Shown here in pieces: positions 10,310 through 17,455 of a stretch of 64,000 bases of DNA. The stretch covers positions 1 to 64,000 of the forward strand of contig NZ_BBLX01000004.1 in assembly GCF_000971155.1 (NCBI RefSeq), read 5' to 3'. The stretch's first letter is position 1; each line of letters begins with the position of its first letter. A program made the position numbers and the translations under genes. Below the pieces are notes generated by a model. It saw only the letters and a list, made by a program, of their open reading frames with translations, made no database searches and had not been told where the DNA came from. Source of the DNA: Demequina maris (lineage in GTDB: Bacteria > Actinomycetota > Actinomycetes > Actinomycetales > Demequinaceae).

Positions 10310-11329
10310 TCAGTACTGGTCGCCCGCGGCGCGCGACGCGAGCAGGCGGCGGATCGAGTCGACGCGCGCGTGACGTTCCGGCACGTCGCCGGCCCACGCG
10401 TCGAGCTCGCAGCCCGCCTCGGCCGACTCGTGCGTGCAGCCGCGGGGGCAGCGCTCGTCGGCCGCAGCGGCCACGTCGGGGAACGCCAGGATGAAGTGCT
10501 CGGGGTCCACGTGCGCGAGCCCGAACGACCGCACGCCGGGGGTGTCGACGATGCGCCCGCCCGTCGGCACCTCGTACAGCACCGCCGAGGTCGAGGTGTG
10601 GCGGCCGCGGCCCGTGACGTCGTTGACCACGCCCACCGCGCGGCCGGCGTCCGGCACGAGCGCGTTGACGAGGGTCGACTTGCCCACGCCCGAGTAGCCC
10701 ACGAGCACGGTGGTGGCGCCCTCGAGCGAGTCCCGCAGCGCGACGAAGCCGGGGTCCTGGTCGGGCCCGCCCTCGCGCCGGACGGACGTCTCGAGCACGC
10801 GCACGCCGAGCGGCTCGTACGCCGCCCGCAGCTCGGACGCGTCCGCGAGGTCGGCCTTGGTGAGCACGAGCACGGCCTCCATGCCCGCGTCGAAGGCCGC
10901 GACGAGGCAGCGGTCGATCATGCGGGGGTTCGGCTCGGGGTCCGCGAGCGCGGTGACGATGGCGAGCTGCTCGGCGTTGGCGACGATCACCCGCTCGGTC
11001 GCGTCGGTGTCGTCGGCCGTGCGCCGCAGCGCGGTGGCGCGGGGCTCGCGCCGCACGATGCGCGCGAGCGTGTCCGGCCTGCCCGAGGTGTCGCCCACCA
11101 CGCCCACGTGGTCGCCGATCACGAGGCCGCGCCGCCCGAGCTCGCGCGCCTTGACCGCGGTGATCACCGCATCGTCCATCCGCACGGTGTAGCGGCCGCG
11201 GTCGACGCCGGTCACGATGCCGGGCTCGGCCTCCTCGTGCGCGGGCCGCACCTTGGTCCGCGGCCGCGAGCCGCGCCGGTTGGGGCGCACGCGCGCGTCG
11301 GACTCGTCGTAGCGGCTCCAGTCGCTCAC
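10310..11329 (-). CDS. rsgA: Ribosome small-subunit GTPase A
   Basis: RsgA is a circularly permuted GTPase that helps 30S maturation. The 339-residue product shows an N-terminal OB fold, the permuted order G4 (LTKADL) before G1 (GYSGVGKSTL) and G3 (DTPG), and a C-terminal zinc knuckle (CPRGCTHESAEAGC). The start is taken as GTG 11329 (SDWSRYDESD); the upstream open frame runs across the opposite-strand oxidoreductase and is not coding. The usual actinobacterial order aroA-rsgA-hisN is preserved except for the gene inserted upstream. Confidence 0.92.
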   Translation of the reverse strand: MSDWSRYDESDARVRPNRRGSRPRTKVRPAHEEAEPGIVTGVDRGRYTVRMDDAVITAVKARELGRRGLVIGDHVGVVGDTSGRPDTLARIVRREPRATALRRTADDTDATERVIVANAEQLAIVTALADPEPNPRMIDRCLVAAFDAGMEAVLVLTKADLADASELRAAYEPLGVRVLETSVRREGGPDQDPGFVALRDSLEGATTVLVGYSGVGKSTLVNALVPDAGRAVGVVNDVTGRGRHTSTSAVLYEVPTGGRIVDTPGVRSFGLAHVDPEHFILAFPDVAAAADERCPRGCTHESAEAGCELDAWAGDVPERHARVDSIRRLLASRAAGDQY

Positions 11330-11432
11330 GTGCGGTCCGGCGTCGAGGGCATGCGCCCAGCCTACCGAGCGGTCGCGACCCGGCGCGGCGCGCGTGGGCG
11401 GCCTACGCTCGGGAGGGACGAAGGGATGCGTC

Positions 11433-12416
11433 ATGGGCGACGTGCTGAGGGTGGCGGTGGTGGGCACCGGCGGCTGGGGGGCGCAGCACGCGCGGATCTT
11501 CTCGAGGAGGCGCGACACCGCGCTCGTCGGCATCGTGGGACGCGACCCCGGCCGCACCGCCGCGCGGGCCGCCGCGTTCGACACCACGCCGTACACCGAC
11601 CTCGACGCGATGCTCGACGACGCGCGCCCCGACCTGGTGACGGTATGCCTGCCCAACGAGGCGCACTTCGACCCCACCCTGCGCCTGCTGCGCCGGGACG
11701 TCCCGCTGCTCGTGGAGAAGCCGCTCGTGTTCTCGCTCGAGGAGGCGGACGCGCTGCTCGGGGAGGCCGACGCGAGGGGGCTGTTCTTCGCGATCAACCT
11801 CAACCACCGCTTCGCCGAGCCGGTGGCGCGCGCCAAGGCCGCCATCGACGCGGGCGAGCTCGGCGACGTCGTGTTCGCGACGTGGCGCTTCGGCGGCGAG
11901 CCGAACTTCGGCACCAGCCCGCACGCCAACCTCATCGAGACGCAGGTGCACGGCATCGACATGCTCGAGCACCTGTGCGGCCCGATCGACAGCGTCGCCG
12001 CCCAGATGACGGACATGACGCGGCCCGGCACGTACACGACGCTCGCGGTGGCCCTGCACTTCGCCGGGGGCGCGGTGGGCAGCCTGGTGGGCACGTACGA
12101 CTCGTCCTACGCGTACCCCGACACGCACCTCGTCGAGGTCAACGGCACGCGCGGCCGGCTGCTCATCGAGGACACCGTCAAGCGCCTGACCGTGTCCGCC
12201 GCGGGCGACGCCACGCGCCGCGTGTGGGAGGCCGGCTACTTCGACGACGAGGCGCGGACCTTCGAGTACACGTTCGACCGCCACGTCGAACGCCTGCTCG
12301 CGGCGTTCCGGGCGGGCGACGAGCCTCCCGTGCACGCGCGCGAGGGCCGGCGCGCGCTCGAGGTCGCGCACGCCATCATCCGGTCGTACGAGGAAGGCGC
12401 GCGCGTCGCGGTGTGA
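11433..12416 (+). CDS. Gfo/Idh/MocA-family oxidoreductase
   Basis: A 327-residue NAD(P)-dependent dehydrogenase with N-terminal Rossmann fold (VAVVGTGGWGAQHARIF) and the family's EKP motif (LLVEKPLVF). It also has a C-terminal alpha/beta domain with HGIDMLEHLCG, where His is the probable catalytic acid/base. Substrates in this family are sugars, inositols or related polyols; the exact one cannot be told. AAGGG lies 7 bases before ATG 11433. It is on the opposite strand to its neighbours, converges with aroA 7 bases away and is divergent from rsgA, as if inserted into an aroA-rsgA-hisN operon. Confidence 0.88.
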   Translation: MGDVLRVAVVGTGGWGAQHARIFSRRRDTALVGIVGRDPGRTAARAAAFDTTPYTDLDAMLDDARPDLVTVCLPNEAHFDPTLRLLRRDVPLLVEKPLVFSLEEADALLGEADARGLFFAINLNHRFAEPVARAKAAIDAGELGDVVFATWRFGGEPNFGTSPHANLIETQVHGIDMLEHLCGPIDSVAAQMTDMTRPGTYTTLAVALHFAGGAVGSLVGTYDSSYAYPDTHLVEVNGTRGRLLIEDTVKRLTVSAAGDATRRVWEAGYFDDEARTFEYTFDRHVERLLAAFRAGDEPPVHAREGRRALEVAHAIIRSYEEGARVAV

Positions 12417-12423
12417 GCGGTGG

Positions 12424-13749
12424 TCAGCCGTCGACGCCGAGCATGCCGCCCCACATCGCAGGGAAGCCCGGCATGGTCTTCGCGGTGGTGCCCACGTTCA
12501 GCACCCGCACACCCGGCACCGCGAGGCCCACGATCGCCGCGAAGGTCGCCATCCGGTGGTCGTGGTACGTCTCCATGACGGCGCCGTGCAGGCCCGCGGC
12601 GCCGATGCCGCCCGCGGGCAGGCCGCCGAACGCGAGCGAGTCGTCGTCCGCCGCGCACTCGCCGCCCAGGCGCGTCACCTCGGCGGCCAGCGCGGCGAGC
12701 CGGTCGGTCTCGTGCCCGCGCAGGTGGCCGATGCCGGTGAGCCGGCTCGGGCCGTGCGCGACCGCGCACAGCGCCGCGATGGTGGGGGTGATCTCGCCGG
12801 CGGGGGACAGGTCCGCCTCGATGCCGCGGACTCTGCCGTCGCCGGTGACCGTCATGACGTCGCCGTCGAGCGTGCAGGCGGCGCCCATGCGGGTGAGCAG
12901 CTCGGGGTAGTAGGCGCCGGGCTGCGTGGTCCGTGCGGGCCAGCCGGGGATGCGGACGGTGCCGCCCGCGATGAGCGCGGCGGCCATGAACGGGCCCGCG
13001 TTGCTGAGGTCGGGCTCGACGCGCACCTCGCCCGGACGGATCTCGCCGGGGTGGACCACCCACGTGCGCTCGTCGGGCTGGTCGACGCGGATGCCCGCCT
13101 CGCGCAGCGTCGCGCACGTCATGTCGATGTGCGGCAGGCTCGGCAGCGTCGCGCCGGTGTGCCGCACCGTGAGGCCCTCGGGCAGCCGCGGCGCGGTGAG
13201 CAGCAGCCCCGTGACGAACTGCGAGGACGACGAGGCATCCACCTCGACCACGTCCGGCACCTCGGCGGGCGGGGTGACGGTGAACGGCAGGGTGCCCCGG
13301 CCGTCGTCGTCGACGGTCGCGCCGAGCAGGCGCAGCGCGTCGAGCAGCGGCCCCATGGGGCGCACCCGGGCGCCCTCGTCGCCGTCGAAGCTCACGGGGC
13401 CGTCCGCCAGCAGCACCATCGGCGGCACGAAGCGCATCACGGTGCCCGCGAGCCCGCAGTCGACGTGGGCGCCGCCCCGGATCGGGCCCGGCGTGACCCG
13501 CCACTCCTCGCCCGCATCGTCCACCGCGATCCCGAGGCCGCGCAGCGCGCCGATCATCAGGTCCGAGTCGCGCGAGCGCAGGCCGCCGCGCACCGTGACC
13601 GGCTCCGCGGCGAGCGCCGCGAGCACGAGGTGGCGGTTGGTGAGCGACTTGGATCCGGGCACGTCGACGGTCGCGTCGAGGGGACGATGCGCGACGGGCG
13701 CGTCCCAGACCTCGCCGGGACCGGTGCCGAGGGGAAGGGCGCCGCTCAC
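12424..13749 (-). CDS. aroA: 3-phosphoshikimate 1-carboxyvinyltransferase (EPSP synthase)
   Basis: AroA joins phosphoenolpyruvate to shikimate-3-phosphate in the shikimate pathway. The 441-residue protein has the substrate motifs PGSKSLTNR, GLAGTVMRF (the usual NAGT/A region is GLAGT here), DASSSSQFVTGLLL and LRGHETDRL. The GTG start at 13749 overlaps the stop of the upstream DoxX-like gene by 4 bases, so translation is coupled. Length is normal. The stop lies 7 bases from the end of the convergent oxidoreductase gene, leaving no room for a separate terminator. Confidence 0.95.
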   Translation of the reverse strand: MSGALPLGTGPGEVWDAPVAHRPLDATVDVPGSKSLTNRHLVLAALAAEPVTVRGGLRSRDSDLMIGALRGLGIAVDDAGEEWRVTPGPIRGGAHVDCGLAGTVMRFVPPMVLLADGPVSFDGDEGARVRPMGPLLDALRLLGATVDDDGRGTLPFTVTPPAEVPDVVEVDASSSSQFVTGLLLTAPRLPEGLTVRHTGATLPSLPHIDMTCATLREAGIRVDQPDERTWVVHPGEIRPGEVRVEPDLSNAGPFMAAALIAGGTVRIPGWPARTTQPGAYYPELLTRMGAACTLDGDVMTVTGDGRVRGIEADLSPAGEITPTIAALCAVAHGPSRLTGIGHLRGHETDRLAALAAEVTRLGGECAADDDSLAFGGLPAGGIGAAGLHGAVMETYHDHRMATFAAIVGLAVPGVRVLNVGTTAKTMPGFPAMWGGMLGVDG

Positions 13750-14264
13750 GCGGCGTTCTTCTTGGAGCCGGCGGCCTTGAGGGCCGCCTTGGCCTCCTTC
13801 TCCTTCGCCTTCGCCTCCGCGGCCTTCTCCTTGGCCTTCGCCTTCTTCGCCTTCTTGCGGTCGATGTGGCGCTGGCTGTGGCCCGCGGTCGCCGCGAGCA
13901 GCACGCCGCCCACGAGCGACAGGTTCTTGAGGAACTGCTCGAGCTCCTCCTCCTTGCGCGCCTCGTCCTCCTCCTTCCAGAAGGGGTGGGCGAGCGCGGC
14001 GGTGGCGCTGGCGAGGCCCGCGAGGCCAAGGGCGGCGGTGCGCGGGCTGCGCGACAGCGCGAGCGCCGCGGCGAGCGCGACGGAGGCGGCGCCGTGGACC
14101 TTCACGAGGTCGACGGTCTTCACCTCCTCGAGGCCCAGCTCCTTGAGGGCGGGCTCGATGGTCGGGGCGACGCGCGCGGCGCGCGTCTCGGGCTCGAGGT
14201 AGCTCTGGACGCCTCCGTAGACGAACCACGAGGCGAGCAGCGGCCTGGCAAGTGCACGCAACAT
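13746..14264 (-). CDS. DoxX-family membrane protein
   Basis: A 172-residue product with about four hydrophobic segments after [19 protein letters not shown], typical of DoxX/TQO-like proteins, which are associated with membrane redox or thiol metabolism in mycobacteria. The C-terminus is a highly charged Lys/Ala/Glu tail ([20 protein letters not shown] and beyond) with little complexity. The start is taken as ATG 14264 with GGAGG very close upstream; longer frames reach into the sigH promoter. It is divergent from sigH and coupled to aroA by a 4-base overlap. Confidence 0.75.
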   Translation of the reverse strand: MLRALARPLLASWFVYGGVQSYLEPETRAARVAPTIEPALKELGLEEVKTVDLVKVHGAASVALAAALALSRSPRTAALGLAGLASATAALAHPFWKEEDEARKEEELEQFLKNLSLVGGVLLAATAGHSQRHIDRKKAKKAKAKEKAAEAKAKEKEAKAALKAAGSKKNAA

Positions 14265-14305
14265 GCCTCCTACGCTACCAAGCGAGACGCTCCTCGTCAG
14301 GGGAG

Positions 14306-14331
14306 GGAATGATCCCGGACGCGGTGCGGTT
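14306..14331 (+). promoter_or_regulatory. SigR/SigH-type promoter for sigH
   Basis: GGAAT (14306-14310) and GTT (14329-14331) are separated by exactly 18 bases, which is the published SigR consensus GGAAT-N18-GTT. It lies 86 bases before the sigH start, so SigH probably transcribes its own operon. Confidence 0.85.
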
Positions 14332-14416
14332 ACCGATCGATGTGACGACCACTGTGGAGAGGCCAACGGCGTCGCGTGCACCGGCACGTCGGCGCACCGC
14401 TGTACGCTCGCAACCG

Positions 14417-15022
14417 ATGACCGACACAGCAGAGTTCGACTTCGAGTCCCAGGCGCTGTCCTACATGGACCAGCTCTATGCGGCTGCCCTGCGCATGACG
14501 CGCAACGGCGCGGACGCGGAGGACCTCGTGCAGGAGACCTTCGCGAAGGCCTTCGCCGCGCAGGACAAGTTCACCCCGGGCACCAACCTCAAGGCGTGGC
14601 TGTACCGGATCCAGACGAACGCGTTCATCAACACGTACCGGAAGAAGCAGCGCGAGCCCAAGCGCTCCGACGCCGACTCGGTCGAGGACTGGCAGCTCGC
14701 CGCCGCCGCGGAGCACACGTCGAGCGGGCTCGCCTCGGCCGAGGACGCGGCGCTGGACTCGCTCGGTGACGACGAGGTCAAGCGCGCGCTGTCCGAGCTG
14801 TCGGAGGACTTCCGCATGGCCGTCTACCTCTCCGATGTGGAGGGGTTCGCCTACAAGGAGATCGCGGAGATCATGGACACCCCGGTGGGGACGGTCATGT
14901 CGCGGCTGCATCGCGGCCGCAAGCTCCTGCGAGAGAAGCTGCGGGACTACGCCGCCGAGCGTGGTCTCTATGAGAGGACCCCGGTGAAGAAGGACAAGGA
15001 CGGGGGTGCATGCCGTGCCTAA
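14417..15022 (+). CDS. sigH: ECF sigma factor SigH/SigR, thiol-oxidative stress
   Basis: The 201-residue product has sigma region 2 ([20 protein letters not shown]) and region 4 ([20 protein letters not shown]), and matches the ECF12 SigR/SigH group. It directs transcription of thioredoxin, mycothiol and proteolysis genes under disulphide stress. RsrA, encoded next with a 17-base overlap, holds it inactive in reducing conditions. Start ATG 14417 matches the short form. The frame is open further upstream to ATG 14309, so a longer isoform like Streptomyces SigR-prime is possible if an upstream promoter exists. Confidence 0.92.
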   Translation: MTDTAEFDFESQALSYMDQLYAAALRMTRNGADAEDLVQETFAKAFAAQDKFTPGTNLKAWLYRIQTNAFINTYRKKQREPKRSDADSVEDWQLAAAAEHTSSGLASAEDAALDSLGDDEVKRALSELSEDFRMAVYLSDVEGFAYKEIAEIMDTPVGTVMSRLHRGRKLLREKLRDYAAERGLYERTPVKKDKDGGACRA

Positions 15023-15263
15023 GCCGGAGTGCGAGGAGGCGCTCGACCGCCTCTTCGAGTACATCGATCACGAGCTGCCCGAGGATGAGATCCATCGGAT
15101 CGGGGAGCACCTCAAGGAGTGCCCGCCCTGCGAGGCGGAGCACAAGATCAACGAGAAGATCAAGCGGCTCGTCAACAAGACCGGCCACGATGTCGCGCCC
15201 GAGGACCTCCGCGCGCGCATCCTCACGACCATCCGCGCGACGCGGCCGGACGGCGCCTCGTAG
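15006..15263 (+). CDS. rsrA: Mycothiol-system anti-sigma factor RsrA
   Basis: An 85-residue zinc-binding anti-sigma factor. The ZAS motif is visible as HLKECPPC (His-x3-Cys-x2-Cys), with a further Cys near the N-terminus in KPECEEALD; together these bind zinc and form the redox switch that frees SigH on oxidation. The start is GTG 15006 or GTG 15015, both inside the end of sigH, so the two are translationally coupled. Length is slightly shorter than Streptomyces RsrA. A strong hairpin follows the stop. Confidence 0.9.
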   Translation: MHAVPKPECEEALDRLFEYIDHELPEDEIHRIGEHLKECPPCEAEHKINEKIKRLVNKTGHDVAPEDLRARILTTIRATRPDGAS

Positions 15264-15312
15264 CCCCTCCGCGCCCGCGCATCGTCCCCCCGGTCGGGGG
15301 CCGAGGACGACA

Positions 15313-15343
15313 GAAGCCGCATCGGCCAGGCCGATGCGGCTTC
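15313..15343. terminator. Bidirectional terminator between rsrA and bL37
   Basis: Perfect 15-bp arms (15313-15327, 15329-15343) followed on the plus strand by TTCTCGT. It lies between the convergent rsrA and bL37 genes and probably serves both. Confidence 0.8.
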
Positions 15344-15366
15344 TTCTCGTATCCGGGCGGAACGGC

Positions 15367-15441
15367 TCAGGCGTTGGGCCGCTTGCCGTGGTTGGCGCCA
15401 CCCTTCGCGCGCGACTTGCGCTTACGGCCTCGCTTGCTCAC
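15367..15441 (-). CDS. 50S ribosomal protein bL37
   Basis: A 24-codon gene, below usual gene-finder limits. The product begins MSKRGRKRKSRAKGG and ends NHGKRPNA, matching the tiny actinobacterial ribosomal protein bL37 seen in mycobacterial ribosomes. Start is GTG 15441 with AAAGGGG 7 bases upstream; stop TGA at 15367-15369. It is strongly basic, as expected for an rRNA-binding peptide. It converges with rsrA and shares a terminator; pilT is divergent. Confidence 0.9.
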   Translation of the reverse strand: MSKRGRKRKSRAKGGANHGKRPNA

Positions 15442-15582
15442 AACGTTCCCCTTTCTGGACGCGAAACAAAGACCCCCTATCCTCCCACATCTGAGGACCT
15501 CGTCACACCGGGGGTCCGCCGCGCGGAGGTTGGCGATACGCTCCCCCTCAAGCCGCCCAATCCGGATGCCGATGGAGGAACC

Positions 15583-16671
15583 GTGAGCGATCAGCCCCAG
15601 TCAGTCATCCCGTTCCTGCACGCGCTTGCCTCGACGGGCGGCTCCGACCTGCACTGCAAGGTGGGCTCCGCGCCCCGCGTGCGCGTCGACGGCCGGCTCC
15701 GCAAGCTCCAGGTGCCGCCGCTGACCCCCGAGGACACGCAGCACATGGTCGCGCAGGTCCTCCCCGAGGACCTGGTGCCCGCGTTCCGCGATACCCACGA
15801 GGCCGACTTCGCGTTCTCGCTGTCCGGCGTCGGCCGCTTCCGCGTCAACGCCTACGTCGCGCGCGGCGCCGAGGGCCTGGTCTTCCGCCGCGTCGCGGTG
15901 GGCGCGCAGAGCTTCGAGGAGCTCGGCCTGCCGGGCGTCATCGCCGACCTCGCGCTCGAGCCTCGCGGGCTCGTCCTCGTCACGGGCCCGACGGGCTCCG
16001 GCAAGACCACGACCCTGGCGTCGATGATCGACCTCATCAACTCGTACCGCGAGGTCAACATCGTCACGATCGAGGACCCCATCGAGGTCCTCCACCAGGA
16101 CAAGAAGGCGATCATCTCGCAGCGCGAGGTGCGCTCGGACACCCTGGACTTCACCAGCGCGCTGCGTGCCGCGATGCGTCAGGACCCCGACGTCATCATG
16201 GTCGGCGAGATGCGCGACATCGAGACCGTGCGCGCCGCGCTGTCCGCGGCCGAGACCGGCCACCTCGTGCTCGCGACGCTGCACACGGTGGACGCGCAGG
16301 ACACGATCAACCGCATCGTCGACTTCTTCACCCCGCACGAGCAGAACCAGGTCCGCGCGACGCTCGCGCAGACGCTGCGCGGCATCGTCTCGCAGCGCCT
16401 CGTGCGCCGCGGCGACGGCACCGGCCGCACGCTCGTCGCGGAGGTCATGGTCAACACGGGCCGCACCGCCGAGGCGATCGTCGACCCGTCGAGCCAGCCG
16501 CCCATCCTCGACCTCATCTCCGAGGGCGAGTACTACAAGATGCAGACGTTCGACCAGCACCTGTTCCAGCTGGTCCGGGACAACGTCGTCGCGCTCGACG
16601 ACGCCGTCGCGATCGCCTCGCGCCCGCACGACCTGCTGGTCGAGCTCCGCGGCGCCGGCGTCGTCGACTAG
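15583..16671 (+). CDS. pilT: PilT-like retraction ATPase
   Basis: The 362-residue product is a full-length secretion-superfamily hexameric ATPase: Walker A GPTGSGKTTTLASMI, Asp box, Walker B (MVGEMRD) and His box (HLVLATLHT). The C-terminal motif is not a clean AIRNLIRE, so PilU-like activity is an alternative. In type IV pili such ATPases drive pilus disassembly. Start is GTG 15583 with GGAGG 4 bases upstream; the open frame further upstream crosses rsrA and bL37 and is not coding. No other pilus gene is within the window. Confidence 0.88.
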   Translation: MSDQPQSVIPFLHALASTGGSDLHCKVGSAPRVRVDGRLRKLQVPPLTPEDTQHMVAQVLPEDLVPAFRDTHEADFAFSLSGVGRFRVNAYVARGAEGLVFRRVAVGAQSFEELGLPGVIADLALEPRGLVLVTGPTGSGKTTTLASMIDLINSYREVNIVTIEDPIEVLHQDKKAIISQREVRSDTLDFTSALRAAMRQDPDVIMVGEMRDIETVRAALSAAETGHLVLATLHTVDAQDTINRIVDFFTPHEQNQVRATLAQTLRGIVSQRLVRRGDGTGRTLVAEVMVNTGRTAEAIVDPSSQPPILDLISEGEYYKMQTFDQHLFQLVRDNVVALDDAVAIASRPHDLLVELRGAGVVD

Positions 16672-16683
16672 CAGCCGTCACGT

Positions 16684-16721
16684 ACGAGGGGCCGCCACCC
16701 GACCGGGTGGCGGCCCCTCGT
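16684..16721. terminator. Terminator after pilT
   Basis: Perfect 17-bp arms (16684-16700 and 16705-16721) with a GACC loop, 12 bases after the pilT stop. No strong T-run follows. Confidence 0.8.
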
Positions 16722-16748
16722 GCGTCCCGGCGTCGCTCCGGCCCCGGC

Positions 16749-16836
16749 GTCGGACCGATCAGGATCGGATGCGACATCCGGGCATCGAACAGCCCGCATG
16801 TCGGACCGATCGACGATCGATGCGACATGCGGGCTG
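16749..16836. repeat. Tandem 35-bp repeats with long hairpin, pilT-SGNH spacer
   Basis: Two related 35-base units (16749-16783 and 16800-16834) start GTCGGACCGATC and end GGGC, 51 bases apart. The second is centred in a hairpin with perfect 14-bp arms, CAGCCCGCATGTCG at 16790-16803 and its complement at 16823-16836. The whole 16672-16858 spacer holds no gene. Confidence 0.75.
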
Positions 16837-16858
16837 CTGACGGACGGGCCGGTGCGCC

Positions 16859-17455
16859 TCAGGCGGCCGGCGGCTCGATGCCGAGCCACGAGTGCCACCG
16901 CGAGTGCAGCACGAGCCACGCCATGAGGCCGTAGCCCGCCTGCATCGGCAGCGCGTCGTGGCCGGTGGCCATGTCCGCGGCCCACTGCTCGTGGCGGGCG
17001 AGCGGGCCGTACATGTCGATGTAGCCCACGCCGCGGCGCGACGCGGCGTCCTCGCACACCGCGGCGAGCTCCGCGATGCGCGCGTTGTCGGCCTCGGCGC
17101 CCGGCGGGGGACCCGCGATGAGCGTCTCGAAGCCGAGCGCGTGCGCGCGGTCGAGGAAGTTGGCGATGTTGAGCCGGGTCATCGTGGGGGAGACGCCGCG
17201 GTGCACGTCGTGCCGGCCGATCGCGAACAGCACGTGGTTCGCCTCGGGCTCGGTGCGCAGGGTGCGGCGCAGCGCCTCCTCGTCCCAGCGGCTCGTCATC
17301 TCGCCGGTGGTCTCGTGGGGCACCGCGAGCGTGTGGAAGGCCAGGTCGGGCGCGAGCGGGAGGGTGCGGGCCGCGACGCGTCCCGCCCACCCGAGCGCCT
17401 TGGGATCGCCGTGGCCGGCCACGAGCTCGTCGCCGACGAGGAAGACGTTCCTCAT
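16859..17455 (-). CDS. SGNH/GDSL-type hydrolase
   Basis: A 198-residue product starting [20 protein letters not shown]. The GDEL near the N-terminus stands where SGNH esterases have the GDS nucleophile block, and IGRHDVHRG resembles block III (GxND). The expected nucleophile Ser is replaced by Glu in GDEL, so catalytic activity is doubtful unless another Ser serves. ATG 17455 overlaps the Kgd stop by 4 bases, so it is translated from the same message. Function beyond the fold is unknown. Confidence 0.65.
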   Translation of the reverse strand: MRNVFLVGDELVAGHGDPKALGWAGRVAARTLPLAPDLAFHTLAVPHETTGEMTSRWDEEALRRTLRTEPEANHVLFAIGRHDVHRGVSPTMTRLNIANFLDRAHALGFETLIAGPPPGAEADNARIAELAAVCEDAASRRGVGYIDMYGPLARHEQWAADMATGHDALPMQAGYGLMAWLVLHSRWHSWLGIEPPAA

